Assembly: GCF_004136015.1 (NCBI RefSeq)
Contig: NZ_CP024866.1
Span: forward strand, 193,089-257,088
DNA from: Pseudomonas sp. ACM7
Lineage (GTDB): Bacteria; Pseudomonadota; Gammaproteobacteria; Pseudomonadales; Pseudomonadaceae
Length of the DNA stretch: 64,000 bases
Direction of reading: 5' to 3'
Below the pieces are notes generated by a model. That model was not told the DNA's origin, did no database searches, and worked only from the letters and a program-made list of their open reading frames with translations. Each line of letters opens with the position of its first letter. The first letter of the stretch is position 1. A program made the translations under genes and the position numbers. Positions 1 through 7,266 of the stretch are shown one piece after another.

Positions 1-10
1 TGCCGCAGGG

Positions 11-20
11 TTGTATACAA
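11..20. promoter_or_regulatory. Perfect palindrome TTGTATACAA, possible GntR-type operator
   Basis: A 10-bp perfect palindrome lies 75 bp upstream of the first gene. GntR-family regulators often bind GTATAC-centred palindromes. No regulator gene is visible, since the window begins here, so the assignment is inference from the motif alone. Confidence 0.3.
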
Positions 21-95
21 AATACGAGTATCTATAAAGCAATCACTCACCCGCAATGCTAACGTGGCCGCCTCACTCAGGTCGGAGGTGCGGGC

Positions 96-890
96 GTGCT
101 GTTACTCAAACTGCTGGTCATCCCAGGGTTTCTCTTGCTGATTTCCCTGGCCGGTAAACGCTGGGGACCGAGTGTCGCCGGTTGGCTGTCGGGGTTGCCA
201 GTGGTGGTCGGGCCGATTCTGTTCTTTCTCGCCATCGAACAAGGCCAGGTGTTCGCCGCTCAATCGGCGACGGCAGCGCTATCGGCGATGTTCGCCATGA
301 TTGCCTTTTGCGTGACCTACGCTCAGGTTGCACAACGCGCGAAGTGGCCGTGGGCGCTGGTGATTTCGCTGTTGGTCTGGGCCACGGCGGCCGTTGTGCT
401 GTCGTTGATTCCCCCGTCCCTGATGTTCTCGGTGATCGCCGCCGCGACCGCGCTGCTGGCGGCGCCGTATCTGTTTCCCTCGGTACAGCCGATCGTTTCA
501 GGCCCGGCGCCGAAGTCCGACAAATTGCTGTTGCGCATGATTGCCGGCGCCCTGCTCACCCTCGCTGTCACGTTGCTGGCCAGCACCGTTGGTGAACGCT
601 GGAGCGGCCTGCTCGCCGTGTTCCCGGTGCTGGGCAGCGTGATGGCGGTGTTCTCCCAGCAAACCCGCGGGCCAGCATTTACCGCTGCGTTGTTGCGGGC
701 CACCGCTACCGGGATGTATTCGTTCGCCGCGTTTTGCCTGGTGTTGGCCCTGGCCCTGCCAGGCATGGGTTTGAGCGCGTTCGCCCTGGGCGTCGCGGTG
801 TCAGTGGGTATGCTCGGGGTGACCAAACGCTTGCTGGCCAAGCCGGCGAGCCCGGTACCGGACGCTGGACGTACGGCGATCAAACGCTAA
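96..890 (+). CDS. Uncharacterised polytopic inner-membrane protein
   Basis: A 264-residue, very hydrophobic protein with about eight predicted membrane segments spread over its length. The two halves look related: GLSGLPVVVGPILFF near residue 32 and GLLAVFPVLGSVMAVF near residue 170 occupy equivalent places, suggesting an internal duplication. The GTG start is chosen because GGAGGT lies 7 nt upstream. It has no catalytic motif and its function is unknown. It precedes a DMT exporter on the same strand by 58 bp and may be cotranscribed. Confident as a gene and membrane protein, not as to role. Confidence 0.75.
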   Translation: MLLLKLLVIPGFLLLISLAGKRWGPSVAGWLSGLPVVVGPILFFLAIEQGQVFAAQSATAALSAMFAMIAFCVTYAQVAQRAKWPWALVISLLVWATAAVVLSLIPPSLMFSVIAAATALLAAPYLFPSVQPIVSGPAPKSDKLLLRMIAGALLTLAVTLLASTVGERWSGLLAVFPVLGSVMAVFSQQTRGPAFTAALLRATATGMYSFAAFCLVLALALPGMGLSAFALGVAVSVGMLGVTKRLLAKPASPVPDAGRTAIKR

Positions 891-948
891 GCTGCTTGAT
901 GTCATCGGGTCAGGATGGTCGCCCGCTCATCGCGCTGAAGGAACAGAC

Positions 949-1860
949 ATGACTCCGCTTCGAAACAGCCACAGCGCTACGGCCGTCGGCGTGATTGCGA
1001 TTGTGCTCTGGTCCTCCCTGGCATTGCTGACCACCCTCACCGAAGGCATTCCACCGTTTGAACTGCTGACGCTGGGTTTTGGCGCGGCGTTCGCGGCGAG
1101 CCTGGTGATTCTGGGCCGACGCGGGATCGCCGGGTTCACCAGTTGGCGCCAGCCCTGGGCTGTATGGGCGACCGGGTTCGTCGGAATTTTCGTTTATCAC
1201 GCGCTGTACTTTTTCGCACTCAAAGCCGCCCCGGCGGCTGAAGCCAGTTTGATCAACTACCTTTGGCCGCTGTTGCTGGTATTGCTGTCGGCGTTCTCGG
1301 CCGGAGAAAAGCTGCACAAGCGGCAATTACTCGGCGCACTGCTGGGCCTGGCCGGCACGGCCTTCATCATGCAGCAGCGTGCCCCGAATGCTGATGCCGC
1401 GATGCCCATCGCCGGTTATCTCGCGGCGTTCGGTTGTGCGCTGATCTGGTCGGTTTACTCGGTGATCAACCGCCGGTTCAGCGAAGTACCGAGCAGCATC
1501 ATTGGTGGAATTTGCGGCCTGGTCGCCGTGGCCGGACTGGTCTGTCACCTGGTATTCGAAACCACGGTACAGCCCGACTTCAGCCAATGGACCGCGATTG
1601 TCGTCCTCGGGCTTGGACCGGTAGGCCTGGCGTTTTTTGCCTGGGACCACGCCACCAAACACGGCAGTCTGGCGACGCTGGGGGCGCTTTCCTACCTGGC
1701 GCCGTTGATTTCCACGTTGTTGCTGATCACCGTGGGACGCAGCCATGCCAGCCCGATTCTGATCGTCCCGGCGCTGCTGATTATCGCCGGTGCCGTCATC
1801 GCCACGTCGCGATCAGCCGCCAAAGTGCCGACAACACGTTCGATAGTTTCGAACGAGTAA
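949..1860 (+). CDS. EamA/DMT-family transporter, YddG-like
   Basis: A 303-residue protein of ten hydrophobic segments arranged as two EamA repeats (about residues 10-135 and 150-290), the fold of drug/metabolite exporters in the inner membrane. Features such as NYLWPLLLVLLSA in repeat one and the GPVGLAFFAWDHATKHG loop in repeat two resemble YddG, the aromatic amino acid exporter. Substrate is inferred from similarity only. GAAGGA precedes the ATG. The following glutathione transferase starts 84 bp downstream on the same strand. Confidence 0.8.
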   Translation: MTPLRNSHSATAVGVIAIVLWSSLALLTTLTEGIPPFELLTLGFGAAFAASLVILGRRGIAGFTSWRQPWAVWATGFVGIFVYHALYFFALKAAPAAEASLINYLWPLLLVLLSAFSAGEKLHKRQLLGALLGLAGTAFIMQQRAPNADAAMPIAGYLAAFGCALIWSVYSVINRRFSEVPSSIIGGICGLVAVAGLVCHLVFETTVQPDFSQWTAIVVLGLGPVGLAFFAWDHATKHGSLATLGALSYLAPLISTLLLITVGRSHASPILIVPALLIIAGAVIATSRSAAKVPTTRSIVSNE

Positions 1861-1944
1861 AGCAAAAAGCTCGCACGTCATTCGAACGGGTTTACTTCAA
1901 CATCAGCCTCAGTTCAAAACCAACCACTGACTGAGGCCTCCACC

Positions 1945-2619
1945 ATGAAGTTCTTTTTCCACCCTTCGCCCAACCCGATGAAAGTCGCCCTGCTGCTCGA
2001 AGAACTGCAAACGCCCTACGAATTGATCGGCGTCGATACCTTCAAAGGCGAGCAACACCTGCCGGCCTTTTTGGCGATCAACCCGAACGCCAAGGTGCCA
2101 GCCCTGGTCGATGGCGACGCGACTGTCTTCGACTCCCAGGCGATCCTGCTGCACCTGGCGCAAAAACATCAGCGCTTCCTGCCGACCTCCGTGGCCGGGC
2201 AAGCCGAGTTACTGTCCTGGCTGATGTTCATCGCCACCGGCCTGTCGCCATTTTCCGGCCAGGCGGTGCATTTCCTGCACCACGCACCGGAAGACCTGGC
2301 GTATGCGAAAAACCGCTACCTCAAGGAAGTCGAACGCCATTACCGCGTGCTCGATCAGCACCTGGCCGACCATCAGTACCTGGCCGGCGACACCTACAGC
2401 ATCGCCGACATTGCGCTCTGGGGTTGGGCCAATTACGCGCCGTACATCCTCGGCGAGAGCGGTCTGGCCGCGTACCCGAACGTCAAGCGCCTATTCGATG
2501 AAATCAGCGCCCGCCCGGCCGCCCAGCGGGCCCACGGTCTTAAAGAGAAACTGGTGCTGAAGGCGGAGTTCGACGAAGAAACCCGTCGCAACCTCTTCCC
2601 GCAGAACCAGGCGCAGTAA
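1945..2619 (+). CDS. Glutathione S-transferase family protein
   Basis: A 224-residue cytosolic GST. The N-terminal thioredoxin-like domain (1-80) has the NPNAKVPALVDGD turn with the conserved cis-proline and the FDSQAILLHLA segment that binds the gamma-glutamyl part of glutathione. The C-terminal helical domain (90-205) carries YLAGDTYSIADIALWGW, the N-capping box region. It resembles the YfcG/YghU-type bacterial enzymes that handle disulfides or electrophiles, but the substrate cannot be read from sequence. It lies 28 bp upstream of a small monooxygenase, probably in one operon. Confidence 0.85.
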   Translation: MKFFFHPSPNPMKVALLLEELQTPYELIGVDTFKGEQHLPAFLAINPNAKVPALVDGDATVFDSQAILLHLAQKHQRFLPTSVAGQAELLSWLMFIATGLSPFSGQAVHFLHHAPEDLAYAKNRYLKEVERHYRVLDQHLADHQYLAGDTYSIADIALWGWANYAPYILGESGLAAYPNVKRLFDEISARPAAQRAHGLKEKLVLKAEFDEETRRNLFPQNQAQ

Positions 2620-2647
2620 CCCATTCACAGCATTCGAAGGTGATGAA

Positions 2648-2974
2648 ATGAGTGATCAAGTCGCGTTTATCGTTTACCTGCCGGCCAAACCGGAACGTTT
2701 CGCCGAAATGAAAGAACGGCTGCTGGACGTGGTGCACCAGATGTCGGCCGAGCCGGACTTCGTCAACACCTGGGTTCACCAACTCCAGGACGACCCGAAC
2801 ACCTTGGTGCTTTACGAAACCTGGAACTGCAGCAAGAACGACTTCATTACGCGTCACCTGAGCAAGCCGTATCGACAAGCGTATGAACAACTGCTCCCGC
2901 AGTTGCTGGTCAGCGAACGTCGCATTGAGTTTCTGAATGTGATCAAGAGCTATCCGGTGCGACGTGGGGTCTGA
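2648..2974 (+). CDS. ABM-domain monooxygenase, YgiN-like
   Basis: A 108-residue protein with one antibiotic biosynthesis monooxygenase domain, a dimeric ferredoxin-like fold. Typical elements are the first strand VAFIVYLPAKPER, the central helix ERLLDVVHQM and VLYETWNCSKND, where the family has its conserved YE-W. Relatives include the quinol monooxygenase YgiN. A weak GAAGG lies 7 nt before the ATG. The pairing with a GST suggests metabolism or detoxification of quinones or other electrophiles, which is inference from context. Confidence 0.8.
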   Translation: MSDQVAFIVYLPAKPERFAEMKERLLDVVHQMSAEPDFVNTWVHQLQDDPNTLVLYETWNCSKNDFITRHLSKPYRQAYEQLLPQLLVSERRIEFLNVIKSYPVRRGV

Positions 2975-3019
2975 GAGGACGTTCCAGCGTGACCACGAGC
3001 CGCGTGAATGCTGCTAAAC

Positions 3020-3043
3020 AGCGAGGGCGCAAGCGCCCTCGCT
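3020..3043. terminator. GC-rich hairpin between convergent genes
   Basis: AGCGAGGGCGC and GCGCCCTCGCT form a perfect 11-bp stem with a 2-nt gap, 45 bp after the monooxygenase stop and 13 bp beyond the convergent DUF6124 stop. There is no clear T-run on either strand. It probably acts as a transcription stop or 3'-end stabiliser for both genes. Confidence 0.5.
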
Positions 3044-3056
3044 ACCCGCCTGGCTA

Positions 3057-3425
3057 CTACCCAGGCTTGTGGTTATCCAGTACGCGATTGACCGCTAACT
3101 CCCCCAACATGATGACCCGTTGCAGCACCAGCATCGTTTGGCGTCGTGGGCCGTCCGTCAAGCCGGTGAGATCGTTGACTATGGCGCTGGCTGCTGCCAA
3201 CGATTCGCAGGCCTCGACGAGCAACGTTTCGTCATCCACCGCTGCGTCGATGGTGAAAATGGTGCTGGGCTTGCGGGGCGGTATCTGCGTTTTCGACGCC
3301 CCGGGGTCGAGGTAGAAGCTGAGTGCGCGGTCGGCCGCCTCTTTCATTTTCTTGGGGTCAAGATCAAGAAAGGCGTCGTAGGGTAGCGGACCGCTATTCG
3401 GGGGGTTGGGCGTAACTTTGAACAT
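3057..3425 (-). CDS. DUF6124 family protein, copy 1
   Basis: A 122-residue soluble helical protein of a Pseudomonas-restricted family without known function. It opens with MFKVTPNPP, as does the second copy at 50274-50633. Both then have a KK(M/L)-EAA-RAL helix, a short linker, a FTIDAAVDDETLLVE-type segment and a hydrophobic helix ending in N-LD. AAGGAG lies 10 nt before the ATG and can pair with CTCCTT 12 nt further 5' in the leader, hiding the ribosome site. The long structured leader (separate entry) suggests RNA-level regulation. Existence is well supported; function unknown. Confidence 0.8.
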   Translation of the reverse strand: MFKVTPNPPNSGPLPYDAFLDLDPKKMKEAADRALSFYLDPGASKTQIPPRKPSTIFTIDAAVDDETLLVEACESLAAASAIVNDLTGLTDGPRRQTMLVLQRVIMLGELAVNRVLDNHKPG

Positions 3426-3830
3426 AGATGAAAACTCCTTGTTGCAGATTTTAAGGAGCCATCACCCTCGCTACCAAACGAAGGGTGGCGGCCATACGCG
3501 GGTTGGTAGACCGGCTGCAACAGGAAACCCGGCGCTCACAAAGGAGCCCCACGCATGACCACCATAAAAGCAGAGTCCCAAAAAAGAGACGGCATAAGGT
3601 GTTGCCATACGGCTGTTACAAGGCGGGCTACCAAACCCGATCACTGTTTTTCAGTGACAGGGAAACGATATAGCCTGCCCCACAGCCGCACAAGCCAGCG
3701 GATTCTGGCGCACGCGTAGGTAACGACGCAAGGCGTTGTAGCCGTTAGGACGTAACATCGAGTGTCTTTAAACGCGTACGTTAAACGCATGAAAGCGTTC
3801 AAAAAATTGAGGAAGCGTCCGACATTTTTT
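3426..3830 (-). promoter_or_regulatory. Structured 5' leader of DUF6124 copy 1
   Basis: About 400 nt upstream of the DUF6124 gene hold no convincing gene but match the leader at 50634-51070 in layout. On the + strand the motif CTACCAAAC occurs at 3471 and 3628, with its complement TTGGTAG at 3503. Hairpin TCACTG/CAGTGA lies at 3641-3657, and CACCCT/AGGGTG at 3463-3487 encloses the first motif copy. CTCCTT/AAGGAG at 3435-3458 would mask the ribosome site. In copy 2 the same stems exist with different bases, which supports RNA structure. The 5' boundary is set by where the similarity fades, near a T-rich stretch around 3830. Confidence 0.65.
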
Positions 3831-3988
3831 AGGGGTTGGCTGTCGCAAGCGAGAGGTTTAGTGTGGTTGCTCCCATCAGGTAGAGATATGGGGCCACGTG
3901 GTGCTTGGCAGGGTGCACTTCATATTGACACCCACGACAGCGAGCCACATACCGATGAGATTGCTAGGTATTGATCCCGGAGGTCACG

Positions 3989-4180
3989 ATGAGCGCCGAA
4001 CTTTCCCCCATCGTTTCAGAGTTTGAAACCGAAGAGCAGGCCGCCAGCTACGACCGTTGGTTCCGTGCCAAAGTGCAGGCGTCGCTCGATGATCCGCGCC
4101 CGAATGTCCCGCACGATCAGGTAATGGCTGATGTGCGATCCCTTCTCGAAGCCAAGCGCAATAAGCGCGATGCTGGTTGA
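3989..4180 (+). CDS. Antitoxin of a ParE/RelE-type module (stability determinant family)
   Basis: A 63-residue acidic protein starting MSAELSPIVSEFETEEQAASYDRWF, of the family annotated as stability determinant and paired with ParE-type toxins. GGAGG lies 6 nt before the ATG, which decides the start over an upstream in-frame ATT. The stop overlaps the ATG of the toxin reading frame, the usual arrangement for translational coupling. The toxin gene is frameshifted, so this antitoxin is now an orphan. It could still repress its own promoter or counteract related toxins elsewhere. Confidence 0.75.
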   Translation: MSAELSPIVSEFETEEQAASYDRWFRAKVQASLDDPRPNVPHDQVMADVRSLLEAKRNKRDAG

Positions 4181-4438
4181 GGGCGGCCCGAAGCTCGGGC
4201 TGAACTGTGGCAAATAATTGATTATATTGGCGACCGCCACCTTGTTGCGGCGAGTGAACTGTACCAAGCCATCGAGGCTGCTACCTCAGCCCTTCCGCAA
4301 CATCCCTACCTTTATCGATTTGGTCGTGTACCCGGTACGCGGGAAATTGTTGTGCACCCCAATTACCTGGTGGTCTACCGGGTGACGGATCGAATCGAGA
4401 TCGTGACCGTTTTGCATGCCAGGCAGGAGTACCCCTGA
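4170..4438 (+). pseudogene. Frameshifted ParE/RelE-type toxin
   Basis: The start codon at 4170 gives MLVE and then runs into a short wrong frame ending in TAA. One base off, from 4184, the frame reads RPEARAELWQIIDYIGDR and continues to the stop at 4436-4438 with the typical ParE features: RFGRVPGTREIVVHPNYLVV, then YRVTDRIEIVTVLHARQEYP at the end. A single missing base near 4181, where relatives have a Trp codon before RPEAR, accounts for the break. No alternative start codon with a ribosome site is visible in the toxin frame. Confidence 0.75.
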
Positions 4439-4490
4439 CTCGACCAGTCATTTGCATCGGATTTGACCAGCACGCTTCGTGGATATAACC

Positions 4491-4514
4491 GGCAGAGAAC
4501 GGCCAAAAGCAGCC
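4491..4514 (+). repeat. Dispersed intergenic repeat, GGCCAAAAGC family
   Basis: The core GGCAGAGAACGGCC is followed by AAAAGCAGCC. The same core, with small changes, appears between genes at least six more times in this window (near 7144, 9317, 10930, 24811, 51124 and 53859). Confidence 0.55.
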
Positions 4515-4607
4515 GCTGGACAGACTAGTCTAATAGGTAGCGTCGTGGTTAAAACCGACAGTGATGTCGCCAGATAGTAGTTAGCCGTATTAGTTGGAGG
4601 AGTCGCA

Positions 4608-5162
4608 ATGACAAAAATCGATGTGAAATCCCGATTCGAAGCAAAGCTACTTCGTCCGACAAAGCCTGGTAATGATACGTCGTGGGCGTTCGTAGTACTG
4701 CCAAGAGACGCAAGTGAACAGCTTCCGAGGCGAGGAAGGACGACAGTTGAAGGCACAATCAATGGGCACCATTTCCAGGCAACCCTTGAACCGGATGGTC
4801 AGCTGAGCCATTGGCTGCAGGTAAGTAGAGAGTTACGCGAAGCCGCAGGCGCGGTCGTTGGGGATGTCGTTACACTAGAGCTTACCCCTGTGAAGAAGGA
4901 ACCCGAGCCTGACATCCCGGCAGATTTTCAGGAGGCACTGGCAGCCACTCCTGAGGCTCTTGAAGTCTGGAAGAATACGACGACCATCGCACGAGTAGAC
5001 TGGATACACTGGCTTACTTCAGCCAAGCAACTCAAGACGCGCGCAAAACGAATTGGTGATGCCTGCGATATGCTTGCATCCGGCAAGAAGCAGGTTTGCT
5101 GTTTCGACCAGTCCGGCTACTACAGTAAGGCCTTCCGTGCGCCCGAGGCAGAAAATCATTAA
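4608..5162 (+). CDS. YdeI/OmpD-associated family protein with DUF1905 domain
   Basis: A 184-residue soluble protein. The N-terminal DUF1905 domain (about 5-95) is a small beta barrel with WAFVVLPRDASEQLP and VEGTINGHHFQATLEPDG. The C-terminal part (about 105-165) is the bacteriocin-resistance YdeI helical segment, with DIPADFQEALAATPEA and IHWLTSAKQLKTRAKRI. GGAGGAG lies 7 nt upstream of the ATG. Family members are linked to peptide or polymyxin tolerance in enteric bacteria, but the mechanism is unclear and transfer to this protein is inference. Confidence 0.75.
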   Translation: MTKIDVKSRFEAKLLRPTKPGNDTSWAFVVLPRDASEQLPRRGRTTVEGTINGHHFQATLEPDGQLSHWLQVSRELREAAGAVVGDVVTLELTPVKKEPEPDIPADFQEALAATPEALEVWKNTTTIARVDWIHWLTSAKQLKTRAKRIGDACDMLASGKKQVCCFDQSGYYSKAFRAPEAENH

Positions 5163-5209
5163 ATGGAGCGCCTGGAAAACGAGTTGATTCAATGAGCATT
5201 AGAAATGAC

Positions 5210-5230
5210 TGTGTGTGTGTGTGTGTGTGT
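5210..5230. repeat. (TG)n dinucleotide tract
   Basis: About ten uninterrupted TG units lie between the YdeI-like gene and the cytochrome c remnant. Long dinucleotide runs are uncommon in Pseudomonas and prone to slippage. It is outside any coding frame and about 80 bp before the cytochrome start, so it could alter promoter spacing. Confidence 0.8.
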
Positions 5231-5310
5231 ATCGACACGATGTCTGATACCTTTCCCGCGCACCTGATCGCGTTTGATCGACGCTGATCCCATCAAGGAA
5301 GATAAAAACA

Positions 5311-5694
5311 ATGAAAATATTATTCATCGCTTCGCTAGGAATTTTATCGCTAATTCAAACATCACCATCCTTCGCGGATAATGATAATGGGAAGAATCTA
5401 TATTTACAGAGATGTAGCATGTGCCACGGAACAGATCTCAAAGGAACAGGACCATTGGCTAATAAAAGCAATCCTCCTGCACCTGACCTTACAACAACCG
5501 CTTTCAAAAAACGATTAAATGATTATCCGGGCGTTATTGTCTGATCGATAATACTTCGTCCAAACGGGGACTTGATTCCAAAAACTTTGCGAGAGAATGG
5601 TATAAAGCTGTCGCCGTACGCTTGGAGGATTAAGGATCTGCGCGATTTGAATCAATACATGAGTGGTGCAATTACAAAATATGCAAAGCAGTAA
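5311..5694 (+). pseudogene. Monohaem c-type cytochrome interrupted by an in-frame TGA
   Basis: The reading frame begins with a Sec signal peptide (MKILFIASLGILSL to FADN) followed by a haem-binding CSMCH at about residue 34 and KGTGPLANKSNPPAPDLTT. A TGA at 5542-5544 stops translation after 77 residues. The same frame then resumes without any shift, SIILRPNGDLIPKTLRENG and later LRDLNQYMSG, to a TAA at 5692-5694. These distal residues look like the normal end of the protein, and QYM offers the axial methionine. One substitution, such as TCA or TGG to TGA, explains the stop. The truncated product keeps the haem motif but lacks the distal ligand region. Confidence 0.7.
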
Positions 5695-5764
5695 TATTGA
5701 TTGCCCACACACGTACTTATACTGCCCCCTTTGGCGAATGAGCTATTGAAATGGAAGTCATCTC

Positions 5765-6196
5765 ATGTTTGAGCGTAATAAACCGGTTCCAGAATTAATG
5801 ATTACCGACCTGGACAGGAGCCTGGCTTTTTGGGTGTCCTGCCTGGGATTCACAGTGGCTTATCAACGCCCGGAAGATGGATTCGCATACCTGGACCTGG
5901 ATGGTGCCCAAGTCATGCTTGAGCAGGTTGATCCAAAGGCAGGCCAATGGCTGACTGCCCCCTTGAGCAAGCCATTTGGAAGAGGAATCAATCTGCAAAT
6001 TGACGTGAAGGCAGTCGCACCCGTCATCCGGAAACTGGGCGAGATGGGATGTCCACTGTTTCGAGAGTGCAAAGACACTTGGTATCGAGCCGAAAGTGTT
6101 GAAGTGGGCCAGCGCGAATTCATCGTCCAGGATCCCGATGGGTACCTCGTAAGATTGGTCGAGCGTTTGGGCGAACGGCCGGCCTTTTCAATCTGA
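5765..6196 (+). CDS. VOC-family protein, bleomycin-resistance-like
   Basis: A 143-residue protein with paired beta-alpha-beta-beta-beta units of the vicinal oxygen chelate fold. ELMITDLDRSLAFWVSCLGF opens the first unit and REFIVQDPDGYLVRLVE closes the second, as in BLMA/Ble proteins. Such dimers bind bleomycin-type drugs or act as metal-dependent lyases; no clear full metal triad is visible, favouring a binding role. The ATG is preceded only by a weak site. The last 77 bp overlap the 3' end of the convergent hydrolase gene. Confidence 0.8.
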   Translation: MFERNKPVPELMITDLDRSLAFWVSCLGFTVAYQRPEDGFAYLDLDGAQVMLEQVDPKAGQWLTAPLSKPFGRGINLQIDVKAVAPVIRKLGEMGCPLFRECKDTWYRAESVEVGQREFIVQDPDGYLVRLVERLGERPAFSI

Positions 6197-6986
6197 GCTC
6201 AGACGCGGATTCTTCATCCCCGTGCTGCTGGCAGAGGAATTCGCGTATCGCTTCGGCGGTTCGCCTGGCGCTGGTCACCACGAAAAAATGCCCCTCGCCC
6301 TGCAGGACGTACAGTTCGGCACGGCGAATGGTGCGGCGCAGGATGTGCGCGTTGTACAGCCGCACCAGGGTGTCGCGTTCGCCGGTGAGGATCAGCGTGC
6401 GCTGGTGCAGACGGAACAGCCGCAGCAGGCTGGTCCAGCCGACCAAGGCGGCGAGCTGGTAGTAATAGGTTCGCGGGTTGGCCGTGAGCATGCCGTTCAC
6501 CACACCGAAGCGCAGCAGCGTCTGTATCGAATTGCGCGAGCCTTCCTGCTTGCGCAGTTTGGCGCTTTTATTCCTGCCAAAAAAATCCAGTATGTCGGCG
6601 GGCTTCACCAGCATCGCCGGGCCGGCCGAGGTCGCTGCGAGGATGAGCCGGCGCACCATGCTCGGGTAACGCAGGGTGAATTCCTGCGCCAATGCACCGC
6701 CCCAACTCACGCCGAACACATCGACCTGGTCGACTCCCAATTGCTTGAGCATCTCGGCGATCAGGTCGGCATGGCGTGGCAGACGCATCGGCCAGCGCGG
6801 CATTTGCGATTTTCCGACCCCGGGCACGTCCAACGTTATGGTCCTGAAATCCGCCAGTTCATCGCGCAGGGGATCGAAGGTACGGATCAAACCACCCAGG
6901 CCGTTGAGCAACAGCAGCGGTGAGCCTTGGCCGCGGATTGAAACGTTCAACTGCAAGTCTTCAATGGTTAATTTTTGCGTTGTCAT
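6120..6986 (-). CDS. Alpha/beta hydrolase, PhaZ-like
   Basis: A 288-residue serine hydrolase. The nucleophile elbow GVSWGG (Ser94), the preceding LDVPGVGKSQ-PRWPMRLP stretch and the later YYYQLAALVGWTS closely follow the medium-chain PHA depolymerase PhaZ. The acid is probably in LTGERDTLV and the histidine in LQGEGHFFVV. The usual pha genes are absent here, so this may be a paralogue acting on other esters. The C-terminal 40 residues are Arg-rich, lie beyond the fold and overlap the VOC gene, which suggests readthrough past an older stop. GGGGGG lies upstream of the ATG. Confidence 0.75.
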   Translation of the reverse strand: MTTQKLTIEDLQLNVSIRGQGSPLLLLNGLGGLIRTFDPLRDELADFRTITLDVPGVGKSQMPRWPMRLPRHADLIAEMLKQLGVDQVDVFGVSWGGALAQEFTLRYPSMVRRLILAATSAGPAMLVKPADILDFFGRNKSAKLRKQEGSRNSIQTLLRFGVVNGMLTANPRTYYYQLAALVGWTSLLRLFRLHQRTLILTGERDTLVRLYNAHILRRTIRRAELYVLQGEGHFFVVTSARRTAEAIREFLCQQHGDEESASELRLKRPAVRPNARPILRGTHRDPGR

Positions 6987-7061
6987 GGTTTCCCCCCCTT
7001 GGCCTGTTGTTAAGACAGCGTCTGGCGTGCATATGATCCGTGGCCACTTAGACGAGGAAAA

Positions 7062-7226
7062 ATGTTCAACATCACCCGTGATGAAATTAATCAGTTGAAC
7101 GACTTCGATCTGCGAGAGTTAGTGACTGCTGCCCTTCGTGACAGGCAGAAAACGGCCAAAAGCGGTCATTCCTTCAACGACCGTCCCCTCCGGAATGCCA
7201 ACTCGGCACCACACCTAGCGTTGTAA
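7062..7226 (+). pseudogene. N-terminal fragment of an unidentified gene, fused to an intergenic repeat
   Basis: An ATG with a nearby GAGGAAAA site starts MFNITRDEINQLNDFDLRE, which reads like the ordered start of a larger protein. After about 25 codons the frame runs into the GGCAGAAAACGGCC repeat and ends at 7226. The continuation of the protein is not found downstream. This is best taken as a truncated gene in which the repeat marks the break. The parent family is not recognised with certainty. Confidence 0.4.
7144..7167 (+). repeat. Dispersed intergenic repeat, GGCCAAAAGC family
   Basis: GGCAGAAAACGGCC followed by AAAAGCGGTC. It sits at the breakpoint of the truncated frame that begins at 7062. 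Confidence 0.55.
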
Positions 7227-7266
7227 AAAGGTTGGAGTGGAGCGCTAATTACGATGGGTTTAGGCA

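Noticed and set aside
3762..3974. A 70-codon + strand frame upstream of the antitoxin
   Set aside because: It has no ribosome site or family likeness, and overlaps the promoter end of the DUF6124 leader on the other strand.
4170..4438. Programmed frameshifting to make the ParE-type toxin
   Set aside because: No slippery heptamer or stimulating hairpin is visible at the break, and relatives encode the toxin in one frame.
5542..5544. TGA as selenocysteine in the cytochrome
   Set aside because: The site is not a redox or metal position, no insertion hairpin was seen downstream, and the nearby selenate-type transporter is 20 kb away.
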